A DNA stretch of 64,000 nucleotides. Origin: Streptomyces sp. NBC_00376. Its GTDB lineage: Bacteria > Actinomycetota > Actinomycetes > Streptomycetales > Streptomycetaceae. A program made the translations under genes and the position numbers. Location: positions 4,898,001 to 4,962,000 of the forward strand of contig NZ_CP107960.1 in the NCBI RefSeq assembly GCF_036077095.1. The letters are read 5' to 3'. The notes beneath the pieces are model-generated. The model did no database searches. It saw nothing but the letters and a program-made list of their open reading frames with translations, and had not been told where the DNA came from. Shown piece after piece: positions 55,523-63,462 of this stretch (position 1 is its first letter; each line of letters starts with the position of its first letter).

Positions 55523-56347
55523 TCAGTGCGGTGCGAACGCCGTCGGGGGCACGCCGACCGTGGCGGTGAAGTCCCTGATCAGATGGGCCTGGTCGCTGTA
55601 GCCGAGCTCCGCCGCGAGTGCCGCCCAGTCCACCCGCGGGTCCGACTCGGCCCGCTCCAGCGCCTCGTGGATGCGGTAGCGGAGGATGACCCACTTGGGG
55701 CCGACGCCGACGTACGTGGCGAAGAGCCGCTGGAGCGAGCGTGGCGACAGCCCCGCCGCGCGGGCGAGTTCGTCGACGCGGCGCACCGTGCGGTCCGTGC
55801 GCACCAGGTCGGCCAGGGCCATCGCGCGTTCGGCCTGCGGGTCGGGTTCCGGGCCGAGCGCCAGCAGGTACCGGTCGAGCGCCGCCACCCGCGCGTCCTC
55901 GTCCGCCGGGCCGAGGATGTCGGACGGCGGGGCGGGCGGGGTGAACACCTCGTCGGCGGGGAGCCGCCGCCCCGTCCACTCCGCTACCGGCCTCCCCGGT
56001 GCGAACGGCCGGAATCCGCCGGGCCGGAACTTCACCCCGCAGACCCGGCCCCGGCGCTCCAGTTTCTGTGTGAAGAGCTCCAGTCCGATGCCCGAGACCT
56101 CCACGAAACCGGCGGGGCCGGGCAGGGCCGTGCCATTCTCCTGCTCGAACCGCTGGAAGACCAGATTCACCGACGGGTGCGGCACCACATGGGAGGCGTA
56201 CGGCTGGGACAGGTCCCAGTCGATGAGCCAGTAGTGGTCGACGTACGGCCGTAGCCCGGCGGCGGGTTCACGGCGCCGGAAACGTACCTGGGCGAAGAGT
56301 TCGGGGGCGTCGACGATGCCCCGGGTGTCGCGTCGAGGACCGGCCAT
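55523..56347 (-). CDS. AraC-type regulator with DUF6597-like N terminus
   Basis: A 274-residue regulator. The N-terminal half (RPYVDHYWLIDWDLSQPYASHVVPHPSVNLVFQRF; GVKFRPGGFRPF) is the DUF6597/sensor type common in actinobacterial AraC proteins. The C-terminal 100 residues have two HTHs (RVDELARAAGLSPRSLQRLFATYVGV; WAALAAELGYSDQAHLIRDFTATVG). It is divergent from the TIGR03086 gene at 56439, only 92 bases away, a common pairing that suggests control of that gene. Confidence 0.9.
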   Translation of the reverse strand: MAGPRRDTRGIVDAPELFAQVRFRRREPAAGLRPYVDHYWLIDWDLSQPYASHVVPHPSVNLVFQRFEQENGTALPGPAGFVEVSGIGLELFTQKLERRGRVCGVKFRPGGFRPFAPGRPVAEWTGRRLPADEVFTPPAPPSDILGPADEDARVAALDRYLLALGPEPDPQAERAMALADLVRTDRTVRRVDELARAAGLSPRSLQRLFATYVGVGPKWVILRYRIHEALERAESDPRVDWAALAAELGYSDQAHLIRDFTATVGVPPTAFAPH

Positions 56348-56438
56348 GGCGGCGATCCTATGATCTGCGGGCCGTCGGGGTGCGGGCGATGTCGCATTTC
56401 TTCAAGCGCCCGTCCGCCCGGTCGTGCATCGTCGAACG

Positions 56439-57011
56439 ATGACGAAGATCAGTGAGTTGCTGGATACGGCCGTCGGACCGGCCGTGGCCGTGCTGGACGG
56501 GATCGACGACAACAGCCTCGGCGCGCCCACGCCGTGCGCGGAGTACGACGTACGGGCCCTGATCAACCATCTCTTCCAGGTGATCGTCAACTTCCAGGCC
56601 CTGGCGGCCAGGCAGGAGGCCGACTTCGGTACGACGCCGGACGTCGTCACCGGGGACTGGCGGACCCGCTTCGGCGAGGAGGCGGCCAAGCTGGTGGCGG
56701 CCTGGGCCGTGCCCGGCGCGGACGAGGGGACCACGGGGGCCATGGGGCTTCCGGCCAGGACCGTCGGGAACATGGTGCTGGGCGATCTGACCGTCCACGC
56801 CTGGGACTTGGCGCGGGCCACCGGCCAGGATTTCACCCCGGACGAGTCCGTGCTGGGCGAGATCGGTACCGCGCTGGCCTCGATGGCCCCGATGGCCAGG
56901 AAGGCGAAGGTGTTCGGCGAGCCGCACCCCGTACCGGACGGGGCTGGCCCGTTCGACGAGGTGCTCGCTCTGACCGGCCGGGATCCCGGCTGGAGACCGC
57001 CCGTCGCCTGA
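56439..57011 (+). CDS. TIGR03086 family metal-binding protein (DinB-like)
   Basis: A 190-residue helical-bundle protein of the DinB/maleylpyruvate-isomerase superfamily. It has SLGAPTPCAEYDVRALINHLFQ, where His of INHL is a metal ligand, and DLTVHAWDLARATGQDF with the second His. Members bind a divalent metal, and some use mycothiol or similar thiols; function is not settled. ATG 56439 is chosen. A perfect 12-bp hairpin follows 10 bases after the stop. Confidence 0.87.
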   Translation: MTKISELLDTAVGPAVAVLDGIDDNSLGAPTPCAEYDVRALINHLFQVIVNFQALAARQEADFGTTPDVVTGDWRTRFGEEAAKLVAAWAVPGADEGTTGAMGLPARTVGNMVLGDLTVHAWDLARATGQDFTPDESVLGEIGTALASMAPMARKAKVFGEPHPVPDGAGPFDEVLALTGRDPGWRPPVA

Positions 57012-57020
57012 CCTCGGCGG

Positions 57021-57053
57021 CCGGAGGGCGGGGGCGGGGGACCCGCCCTCCGG
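57021..57053. terminator. Terminator after TIGR03086 gene
   Basis: CCGGAGGGCGGG (57021-57032) and CCCGCCCTCCGG (57042-57053) form a perfect 12-bp stem with a 9-base loop, 10 bases after the stop codon. Confidence 0.8.
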
Positions 57054-57308
57054 GGCATCCGGGGTGTCGTAGAGGCCGTCCAGTCCGGTGAACGCGCCGT
57101 CCACGACCCCCTCGGCGTCCACCAGCATCGCGCGCTCGTCCAGCCGGGCCGCCCGGTGGGCCGCCCGATGGGGGTACGGGGTCGGGGGCGCCGGGCGCCG
57201 ACGCCGCCACCAGCTCTCGCACGCCGCGTAGATGCCGCAGGCGAAGAGCAGCACGGGGATGGACAGGGCCAGCAGGGCGTCGCCCCCGGCAGACCTCCTC
57301 GCACACAC
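57054..57308 (-). pseudogene. Remnant of a small membrane protein gene (uncertain)
   Basis: The minus-strand frame from GTG 57308 encodes GGDALLALSIPVLLFACGIY and AACESWWRRRR, a convincing membrane helix with basic stop, then ARLDERAMLVDAEGVVDGAFTGLDGLYD. Near the terminator the frame has no stop and runs on antisense through the neighbouring gene with meaningless composition. The true 3' end has probably been lost or frameshifted. The GAGGAGG before GTCTGCC also lacks a properly spaced start codon. Confidence 0.35.
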
Positions 57309-57401
57309 GGGACGAAGGCAGGTCTCTTCTGCATCGGCAGGTTCGCCGGGCCGGCTGTAGATCTTTCTTCGGCCGATGATTCGGCCATCGATTCGGCCGG
57401 T

Positions 57402-58562
57402 CTACCGGCTCCACACATGCACCGCGTCGCCCGACTCCGACCCCGGTTCCGACACCGTGTACCAGGTGCCGTCGCCGAGCGCCGTGGGAGCGCCGGATAT
57501 CGGGAACGGGTACGTGACCTGCGCGGCCACCCGCATTTCCGCCCCGGCCGTGCTCACCAGCCAGTGGCGCGGCTCGCCGTACTCCTCGTCCCGCTCCGCC
57601 GTACCGGCGATGACGGTCTCCTCGTCGAGGAAGCCGCACTCGTAGTCCCAGCACGTCTCGTCGGCGTCCCGGTCGTCGGGATCGGCCTCGGGGTGGCGGG
57701 GGACGGTGTGCTCGGTGTCGAGTTCGGCGAGTACGGAACCGTCGTCGACCCGGTGCACGCCGAGCGCCTCCCCGTAATGGGTCACCGTCACGAAGCGGTC
57801 CCCCGAGGGGCTCACCCCCGTCAGGATCCGCTCGTCGTTGCAGAACTGCTCGACGGAGAGCTTCTCGCCGTCCCACCGGCCCCACCGCAGCGGTACCCCG
57901 TCCTGGCCCTCGCCGACGCTCAGCCCCATCCGGGCGGGGTCGGGATGCGGGACGTGATCGGAACCGGCCGCCACCGTCTCGGTCTCCGCCCGGCCGAGCA
58001 CCCGTCCGTCGGCGGCGTCGATGACCAGCCACTCGTCCAGCGCCTCCGGATCGGGGCCGGACGCGGCGACCGGCCCGCGGATATGGGCCCAGACGAGCGC
58101 CCCGTCCGCGGAGAACACGGCCGAGCCGCTGTCCGCGTAGATATGCCTGTGATCGGCCGCGTACTCCTCGTACGCGTTGTGGAGCGTGCGGCAGCTGCCG
58201 TCCCAGCAGCCGTGCCGCACCTCCCAGCGCACCGCCCCCGTGGGATCCACCGCGCGCACCGCGTGTACCCCGGCGAAGACCGCGAGGTCGCCGCGCGGCG
58301 ACACCGTGAAGGTGCCGAAGTTGCGGGGCCAGGGCGCGGGGAAGCGGACCGGCGCCGCGTCCGGGGCGCCGGGGTCGACGGCGATCAGTTCGGCGTCGCC
58401 GCGCTGGACGAGCAGGCGTCGGCCGACTGCCCGCTGCCCGTCACCGGGCGTGGGTTCTGCGTCCGGCCAGTGCAGGAGCTGCGGGGCGTCCGCCGTGTTC
58501 TGCGCGCGGTCCAGCGGTGCGGCGAGCGTGGTGACGAGGCGTGCGGCGGCTCTGCCGGCCAT
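57402..58562 (-). CDS. Hypothetical protein, probable beta-propeller
   Basis: A 386-residue soluble protein without signal peptide. Repeated strand patterns such as FTVSPRGDLAVFAGVHAVRAVD, IYADSGSAVFSADGALVWAHI, LTGVSPSGDRFVTVTHYGEALGVHRVDDGSVLAELD and DGTWYTVSEPGSESGDAVHVW look like WD40/quinoprotein-type blades, in which a short Ser-Pro-x-Gly-Asp turn recurs. No catalytic motif is evident. ATG 58562 starts the frame, preceded by a GCGA tetranucleotide run. Function unknown. Confidence 0.75.
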   Translation of the reverse strand: MAGRAAARLVTTLAAPLDRAQNTADAPQLLHWPDAEPTPGDGQRAVGRRLLVQRGDAELIAVDPGAPDAAPVRFPAPWPRNFGTFTVSPRGDLAVFAGVHAVRAVDPTGAVRWEVRHGCWDGSCRTLHNAYEEYAADHRHIYADSGSAVFSADGALVWAHIRGPVAASGPDPEALDEWLVIDAADGRVLGRAETETVAAGSDHVPHPDPARMGLSVGEGQDGVPLRWGRWDGEKLSVEQFCNDERILTGVSPSGDRFVTVTHYGEALGVHRVDDGSVLAELDTEHTVPRHPEADPDDRDADETCWDYECGFLDEETVIAGTAERDEEYGEPRHWLVSTAGAEMRVAAQVTYPFPISGAPTALGDGTWYTVSEPGSESGDAVHVWSR

Positions 58563-58580
58563 GGGCGGGTCCTCCCCTTC

Positions 58581-58610
58581 GCGAGCGAGCGAGCGAGTGC
58601 GTGCGTGTGC
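58581..58610. repeat. Tetranucleotide repeat tract in 5' region
   Basis: GCGA is repeated about four times (58581-58597) and followed by TGCG/TGTGCG repeats to 58610, 19-48 bases upstream of the start codon of the minus-strand gene. Short tandem runs of this kind can slip; here they may overlap the ribosome-binding or promoter spacing. Confidence 0.6.
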
Positions 58611-58682
58611 GTCGACCCGTACGTCGGCGCATCGGTACGGGGAGAACCGTAAGGCCGGCCGACGGGCGCCCGGTCGGTGCCC

Positions 58683-59627
58683 TCAGCCCTGGTACGTGTC
58701 CGGGACGATGGCGACGGGGCAGGGCGAGTAGTGCAGCACCGCGTGGTTGACCGGGCCCAGTTGGAGTCCGTGCCATCCGCCGGCCCGCCGGGCGCCGACG
58801 ACCAGGAGTTCCGCGGTCTCGGCGGCTTCGATCAGTACCTGGTGCGCCGGTCCCTGCGCCACCGACCGGTGGATGACGACGGCTCCGGAGCCGTCGTCGT
58901 GGGCCTCCTGGCTGTCCTGCGCGTCCTGCCTGTCCTGCTTCTTCCGTGCCTCCAGGGTTTCCAGGGCCTTCAGGACCTCTTCGAGGTGTTCCTCGGCCTG
59001 GCGGCGGTAGGCGGACGAGGAGGAGCCGGGGAGCGGCGGGTGGCTGAGGAGCGCGTGCGCGGGGCGGCGCCAGGCGCGTACGGCGGTGAGCTCGCCGTGT
59101 CGCGACGCGGCCTGGGTCAGGGCGAAGACGGCGGCGGCCGACGGACCGGTGGCGTTGCTGATGCCGACGACGACGCTCCCGGGTGTCGCCGGTGTGCCGG
59201 GCTGCCGCGCCGGAATCACCACGACCGGGCAGTGCGACCGGCCGGCCAGCGCGAGCCCCACGGACCCCAGGAGCATTCCGGCGATCCGGCCCCGGCCCCG
59301 GGAGCCCAGGACGACGAGTGAGGCCTCGTGGCTCTCCCGTACGAGGGTGGCCACCGGGTCCTCGGGCTGCACGTCGGCCACCACGCTCACCTCGGGACTG
59401 AGATCCCGCACCCGGTCCCGGGCCGAGGCGACCAGATGCTCGGCGAGGAGCTGTTCGCCGGGGACCTGGGGGTCGGCGGGGGGCCGCAGGCCCTCGTAGT
59501 GCTCCCACAGCGACGCGTGGACGACGCGCAGGGGGAGCCGGGTGCGGGCCGCTTCCGCCGCGGCCCAGTCCAGGGCTCGCAGGCTGCCCTCCGAGCCGTC
59601 CACCCCGACGACCACCGGGAACCTCAT
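58683..59627 (-). CDS. Universal stress protein with two UspA domains
   Basis: A 314-residue tandem-UspA protein. Domain 1 (about 1-140) starts FPVVVGVDGSEGSLRALDWA and has the ATP loop VVLGSRGRGRIAGMLLGSVGLALAGRSHCPVVVIP (GxxG...GS). Domain 2 (about 155-310) has SVVVGISNATGPSAAAVFA and LLVVGARRAGGWHGLQLGPVNHAVLHYSPCPVAIVP with a less canonical loop, and contains a Lys/Gln/Asp-rich insert (EARKKQDRQDAQDSQEAHDD). It lies next to an Acg-type nitroreductase on the same strand, an association known from hypoxia/dormancy regulons in actinobacteria. ATG 59627 is preferred over 59636. Confidence 0.92.
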   Translation of the reverse strand: MRFPVVVGVDGSEGSLRALDWAAAEAARTRLPLRVVHASLWEHYEGLRPPADPQVPGEQLLAEHLVASARDRVRDLSPEVSVVADVQPEDPVATLVRESHEASLVVLGSRGRGRIAGMLLGSVGLALAGRSHCPVVVIPARQPGTPATPGSVVVGISNATGPSAAAVFALTQAASRHGELTAVRAWRRPAHALLSHPPLPGSSSSAYRRQAEEHLEEVLKALETLEARKKQDRQDAQDSQEAHDDGSGAVVIHRSVAQGPAHQVLIEAAETAELLVVGARRAGGWHGLQLGPVNHAVLHYSPCPVAIVPDTYQG

Positions 59628-59690
59628 CGCCCCCACCGCCTTTCCCGCTTCCGCGTCGGTCCGATCGCCCTCACGGTGTGTCGACCGTTC

Positions 59691-60704
59691 CTACGGCTCG
59701 ATCGTCAGCACCCGGTCCAGGCGGCGGCGCGGTGTCCGCGGCCCGGTGGGCCCGTAACCCAGGCGGATGATCATCTGGGGGTGTCCCGTGCCGTGGAGCG
59801 GGTCGCGCAGGACCCAGCGCAGGTCCGGCCATTCGATGGGCTGGGTCGCGAACGAGGTGGACACCGCGTCCAGCGTGGCGGCGAGCAGGACGCGCTCCAG
59901 CGCCTGACCGGCGCGGAGCCAGTCCGCCGGGCGGTCGTTCTCGGTGCTCAGCAGGGCCAGCTGAGGCCGCCGCTCGAACAGGACGCGGGCCCGGCCGTCG
60001 GGGGCGCGGGTGCCGGTGAAGTCGCGGTTGACCGCCCGCTCGGAGGCGTCGCGCGGGCCGAAGGCGTAGTCAGGGATGCCGTCGTCCGGTGCGTCGGTCT
60101 TCGTGAACCGGGCCCAGTGCTCCTGCTCGGCCTCTCGCGCCGGGTCGCCCCGGTCGTATCCCTCGGCGTCCCGGATCAGGTCGAGCACGGTCTCCAGATG
60201 GGGCGGGACCAGGAACGTGAGGTCCGCGCCCTCGGTACGGGCCGCGCCCACGAGGCGTGCGCGGACGTCGTCGGGGATCGGCTGCTCGTCGAACGGGTAG
60301 CGGCTGGTGTGCCGCTCCGCGATCGCGGGGTGGAGGGCGCGGAGCGCCTCGTCGGCCCGATCGCTCGGGGTGCCGGGGCGGCTGCCGAGGGCGTCGTCGA
60401 GCCGTACGACTGCCAGGAACGCCGGATCCGACGGGGCGGGCAGCAACGTGGTGGCCGCGGCCAGGCCGTGGTGGGCGGCGGACACCCGCAGGTTCAGCAG
60501 GGCCGCGCCGCAGCCCACGTGCAGGGCGCGGGCGGAGGGGTCGGCCGCCGGCAGCGCGCGCTCGAAGTCGGCCCGGAGGGCGAGGGTGCGGTCGCCGCGT
60601 GAGTACCGGAAGAGCCAGGGCTGGGCGTTGTGCATGGACGGTGCGGCGGTGGCGTCGGCGACGAGGTCGGTCACCACCGTGTCGGTGAGCGTCTGGGCGG
60701 ACAT
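59691..60704 (-). CDS. Acg family FMN-binding nitroreductase-like protein
   Basis: A 337-residue protein with the nitroreductase-like start VVTDLVADATAAPSMHNAQPWLFR (flavin-binding PSxxNxQPW), a large middle, and the C-terminal LGYGPTGPRTPRRRL. The Acg group of actinobacteria has two pseudo-symmetric halves and a lid; mycobacterial relatives are dormancy-induced and may sequester flavin rather than act as enzymes. ATG 60704 (MSAQTLTDTVV) is chosen. It lies 63 bases upstream of the universal stress gene on the same strand, so cotranscription is likely. Confidence 0.88.
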   Translation of the reverse strand: MSAQTLTDTVVTDLVADATAAPSMHNAQPWLFRYSRGDRTLALRADFERALPAADPSARALHVGCGAALLNLRVSAAHHGLAAATTLLPAPSDPAFLAVVRLDDALGSRPGTPSDRADEALRALHPAIAERHTSRYPFDEQPIPDDVRARLVGAARTEGADLTFLVPPHLETVLDLIRDAEGYDRGDPAREAEQEHWARFTKTDAPDDGIPDYAFGPRDASERAVNRDFTGTRAPDGRARVLFERRPQLALLSTENDRPADWLRAGQALERVLLAATLDAVSTSFATQPIEWPDLRWVLRDPLHGTGHPQMIIRLGYGPTGPRTPRRRLDRVLTIEP

Positions 60705-61050
60705 CTGACCCCCGCGGATCGGGAACTGTCGATGTCCTTCCAGCATGTATCAAGTGCCGCCGGGACGGTACGGGAGACGGTCCGGGTTTCCGGGGTCTCG
60801 CCGGGTGGGGGAGCGTGGAGAGGGGGAGTGGCAGCCGTTCTCGTACGCGCCGCAGGCCGGCGGCGAGATGCCCGGGCAATGGGCCGGACGGGTGCCGGAG
60901 GAGACCGCCGCGGAGCTGCGGCGCCGCTACCCGGACCGGCATCACCGCCGCCCGGCTCACGCGCCCGCCGCCCGGCTCACGCGCCTGCCGCCCGGCTCAC
61001 GCGCCCGCCGCCTGCCGCCCGGCTCACGCGCCCGCCGCCCGCCGCCCGGC
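60705..61050. other. Intergenic region dominated by a GC-rich tandem repeat
   Basis: Between the Acg start and the TetR stop there is no convincing gene. The first 240 bases contain the presumed Acg promoter; the remainder is the beginning of the repeat listed next. The plus-strand frame here is open only because of the biased composition. Confidence 0.55.
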
Positions 61051-61090
61051 TCACGCGCCCGCCGCCCGCCGCCCGGCTCGCGCGCCTGCC
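60945..61090. repeat. GC-rich tandem repeat overlapping the TetR 3' end
   Basis: The unit CGGCTCACGCGCCCGCCGCC recurs about six times with small expansions (18, 20-24 or 27 bases) and C/T changes. On the minus strand each CTCACG presents a potential stop (TGA) in one frame, so the number of copies decides where the TetR gene ends: its stop at 61051 lies within the array. Such repeats can expand or contract by slippage. Confidence 0.8.
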
Positions 61091-61866
61091 GCCCGACGTG
61101 CGGACGCCGAAGCGGATGCCGACCCGGACGCCGGAGCGGTCTCGCCGGGCGGTTGCCCCGGCGCGGCCGCAGACGGCTGCCCCGGGCCGTCCTCGGGCGG
61201 TTGCCCTCCTCGGACGGCTGCCCCGAGGCGGGTGACCAGGTGGTGCCAGGCCTCCTCCAGGCGCTCCACCGGCATGCCGCGCTCGGTGGTGAGGTGGTGG
61301 ACGAGGGCGGCGTCGATGGAGGCCAGCAGCGTGTGCGCGAGCAGCTCCGGATCGCCGGGCACCTTCGCCTGCCGCAGCAGCATCGCGAGGTGGTTGAGGC
61401 GCAGACGGAGCGCCGGGACGGTGTAGTTGCGCAGCGGGTCGGTCCGGCTGGCCAGGATCAGCGGGTGGTTGTCGCGTTCGTGGCGCAGGACGGCGGGCCC
61501 GAAGGCGTGCAGCCGCTCCGCTGCGGGGGCGTCCGGGCCCAGTGGCGGCGGGCCGGAGAGGAAGGCGGCCTGGAGCTGCTTCTCCCGGTGGTCCAGGAGC
61601 GCGAGCAGGAGCCCGGCCCGGTCGCCGAAGCGCCGGAAGACGGTTCCCTTGCCCACCCCCGCCGCGGCGGCCACCGACTCCATGGTCAGATCCGCCGCCC
61701 CGCATCCGGTCAGGAGCCGGGAAGCGGCGTCCAGCAGGAGCGTGCGGTTGCGTGCCGCGTCCGCCCTCAGCTGCGGGGGTTCGTCGATCGGGGCGAGCGG
61801 GAGATTCGTCCGTGCTTCTCCTGGTTCGGGCAGCCTCGGCGTCGGAGGGGTGGCGGAGCCGGTCAT
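61051..61866 (-). CDS. TetR family transcriptional regulator
   Basis: A 271-residue repressor. The HTH (about residues 40-85) reads RNRTLLLDAASRLLTGCGAADLTMESVAAAAGVGKGTVFRRFGDRAGLL; the ligand-binding helices run to about residue 220 (HHLTTERGMPVERLEEAWHHLVT). The final 50 residues are an Ala/Ser/Pro/Gly-rich tail encoded partly by the tandem repeat. It is divergent from an FMN-reductase gene, with twin palindromes between the starts, so it almost certainly represses that gene and possibly itself. Confidence 0.92.
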   Translation of the reverse strand: MTGSATPPTPRLPEPGEARTNLPLAPIDEPPQLRADAARNRTLLLDAASRLLTGCGAADLTMESVAAAAGVGKGTVFRRFGDRAGLLLALLDHREKQLQAAFLSGPPPLGPDAPAAERLHAFGPAVLRHERDNHPLILASRTDPLRNYTVPALRLRLNHLAMLLRQAKVPGDPELLAHTLLASIDAALVHHLTTERGMPVERLEEAWHHLVTRLGAAVRGGQPPEDGPGQPSAAAPGQPPGETAPASGSASASASARRAAGARAGRRAAGA

Positions 61867-61893
61867 GTCCTCAGCGTAACGCCCGGGAGAGAC

Positions 61894-61948
61894 AAGTGGA
61901 CCGCGGTCCGTTTAGGTGGTACAACTTTAAACGGACCGCGGTCCGCTT
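61894..61948. promoter_or_regulatory. Twin TetR operators
   Basis: AAGTGGACCGCGGTCCGTTT (61894-61913) and AAACGGACCGCGGTCCGCTT (61929-61948) share the perfect 12-base palindrome GGACCGCGGTCC, with centres 35 bases apart. They lie between the divergent tetR and FMN-reductase genes. The size and symmetry fit TetR dimers, and the spacing (about 3.3 turns) may allow two dimers on one promoter region. Confidence 0.88.
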
Positions 61949-62006
61949 GATACGGCTCATTTGATGTACTCGATGTACATGCCTCTCCGCCTCTCGGGAG
62001 TTACCC

Positions 62007-62564
62007 ATGTCTGTACGCATCCTCGCGCTCGTCGGCAGCCTCCGCGCCGGTTCGCACAACCGCCAGCTCGCCGAAGCCGCCGCCAAGCACGCCCCTGAGG
62101 GCGCCGATATCGAGCTGTTCGAGGGCCTGGCCGAGGTGCCCTTCTACAACGAGGACATCGACGTCGAGGGAAGCGTCCCGGCCGCTGCCGCCCGGCTGCG
62201 TGAGGCGGCGGCGAACGCCGACGCGTTCCTGCTCTTCTCGCCCGAGTACAACGGCACCATGCCGGCCGTCCTGAAGAACGCCATCGACTGGCTGTCCCGC
62301 CCGTTCGGCGCCGGCGCCATCTCCGGCAAGCCGGTCGCCGTGGTCGGCACCGCCTTCGGTCAGTACGGCGGCGTCTGGGCGCAGGACGACGCCCGCAAGT
62401 CCGCCGGCATCGCGGGTGCCGCGGTCCTGGAGGACGTCAAGCTGTCCATCCCCGGCTCCGTGACGCGCTTCGCGGAGACCCACCCGGCCGACGACGCCGA
62501 GGTCGTCACCGCCCTCGCCGACGTGATCGCCAAGGTCCGCTCGGCCGCTTCCGTGGCCGCCTGA
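62007..62564 (+). CDS. NADPH-dependent FMN reductase (quinone reductase-like)
   Basis: A 185-residue flavodoxin-like protein. Its start is VRILALVGSLRAGSHNRQLAEAA (FMN phosphate loop GSLRAGSHNRQ), it has FSPEYNGTMPAVLKNAIDWLSRP (the typical P-E-Y-N-G-x-x-P-x-x-LKNAIDW block) and GKPVAVVGTAFGQYGG. It reduces FMN or quinones with NAD(P)H. It is controlled by the divergent TetR through twin operators (inference). A 20-bp perfect hairpin closes the gene. Confidence 0.94.
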   Translation: MSVRILALVGSLRAGSHNRQLAEAAAKHAPEGADIELFEGLAEVPFYNEDIDVEGSVPAAAARLREAAANADAFLLFSPEYNGTMPAVLKNAIDWLSRPFGAGAISGKPVAVVGTAFGQYGGVWAQDDARKSAGIAGAAVLEDVKLSIPGSVTRFAETHPADDAEVVTALADVIAKVRSAASVAA

Positions 62565-62590
62565 CCTTTCTGTTCCATCTCCGATTCATC

Positions 62591-62639
62591 CGCGTGCGGC
62601 CGCGGGGTGGGCGAGGACGCCACCCCGCGGCCGCACGCG
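62591..62639. terminator. Bidirectional terminator with 20-bp stem
   Basis: CGCGTGCGGCCGCGGGGTGG (62591-62610) is the exact reverse complement of 62620-62639, with a 9-base loop. It lies between two convergent genes. Confidence 0.9.
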
Positions 62640-62742
62640 GTGCTGTTCCCACGAGGGCTTGCGCTTCCTCACCCCGGGGCCACCGCCTCGCTGCCGGGCG
62701 CCTGCCCCGTACGGCACGGCCCCCGGCCCCCGGCCCTCCGGG

Positions 62743-63174
62743 TCAGGGCCAGACCAGGCAGTACGCCTGGTGCCCCGCGTCGTGCAGCCGGTGCGAGAAG
62801 TCCTGCCACTCGTGCAGGAGTTGGTAGACGTTGAACGCGTCGCGCGGGCCGCCGCGGTCCGGGACCGTGGACCAGATGAACGCCGCGGCACCCACCGACT
62901 CCTCGCCGACGCCGCGCAGCGGGTCGACGACCGTCATCGGAAGCTTGACCACCGCGTAGTCGGGGTGCAGCACCACCAGTTCGAGTGGCGGGACCTTGTG
63001 CAGGGGCACGCCCTGAATTCCGGTGAGGACCATCGCCGCCACCGTCTCCGGCTTGATCTTGGTGAACATGCCGCCCATGCCCAGCTCGTCACCGCCGAGC
63101 TCCTCGGGGCGCATCGAAATGGGCACGCGTGCCGCGGTGGCCCCGTCGGGGGCACCGAAGTACTTGTAGGTCAC
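62743..63174 (-). CDS. Conserved actinobacterial protein, function unknown
   Basis: A 143-residue soluble protein with a strongly conserved-looking body: TYKYFGAPDGATAARVPISM, GGMFTKIKPETVAAMVLTGIQGVPLHKVPPLELVVLHPDYAVVKLPMTVVDPLRGVGEESVGAAAFIW and FNVYQLLHEWQDFSHRLHDAGH. It looks like a family found next to hemL in streptomycetes. GTG 63174 (VTYKYFGAP) is chosen; the 53 residues before it in the open frame are shadow-like. It is divergent from hemL, so the two could share control, but no role is known. Confidence 0.8.
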   Translation of the reverse strand: MTYKYFGAPDGATAARVPISMRPEELGGDELGMGGMFTKIKPETVAAMVLTGIQGVPLHKVPPLELVVLHPDYAVVKLPMTVVDPLRGVGEESVGAAAFIWSTVPDRGGPRDAFNVYQLLHEWQDFSHRLHDAGHQAYCLVWP

Positions 63175-63462
63175 CCCCACCCGGCCACCACTCCTGCTTC
63201 CGGCTTCGCCATGCTGCGCCCCACCGGCCCGTATGCCTTGCTCGCGCTCCGCATCACGCCGGTGCCGACCCCGCCGGGCAGGCTCGGGCCCCAGGTCGTC
63301 GGTCCCTTCGCCCACTCCGCCACCGCGATGCATATCTCATCCACCCGACTACTACTTAGGAGACACAGCCCCCGCCGCGCAACCCGATCATCGTGTCAGT
63401 GACCTCCCCCACGGGCGTGCGGTGAAACACCTGTCCGCAAGACCGTCCGTGGCTCTGACACC
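63175..63462. promoter_or_regulatory. Divergent promoter region of hemL
   Basis: These 288 bases separate the divergent conserved gene and hemL and must hold both promoters. No clear operator was recognised; in particular no TTGTGA-type Rex site was seen. Confidence 0.5.

Larger units (their letters stand above)
57012..57401. other. Intergenic region with terminator and decayed coding sequence
   Basis: These 390 bases lie between the convergent TIGR03086 gene and the 386-residue protein gene. They hold the hairpin at 57021-57053 and, on the minus strand, a coding-like frame with one membrane helix (57054-57308). Bases 57309-57401 show nothing else recognisable. Confidence 0.55.

Noticed and set aside
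54960..55979. Longer frame upstream of the GNAT start
   Set aside because: The extension is antisense to the AraC gene and shows Arg/Gly shadow composition; ATG 55487 starts the domain.
56358..57308. Full-length 316-codon minus-strand gene
   Set aside because: Most of it is antisense to the well-supported TIGR03086 gene; only the first about 85 codons look coding.
60745..61050. Plus-strand frame beginning MYQVPPGRYGRRS
   Set aside because: It has no ribosome-binding site, is Arg/Pro-rich from GC bias, and runs into the tandem repeat; treated as shadow.
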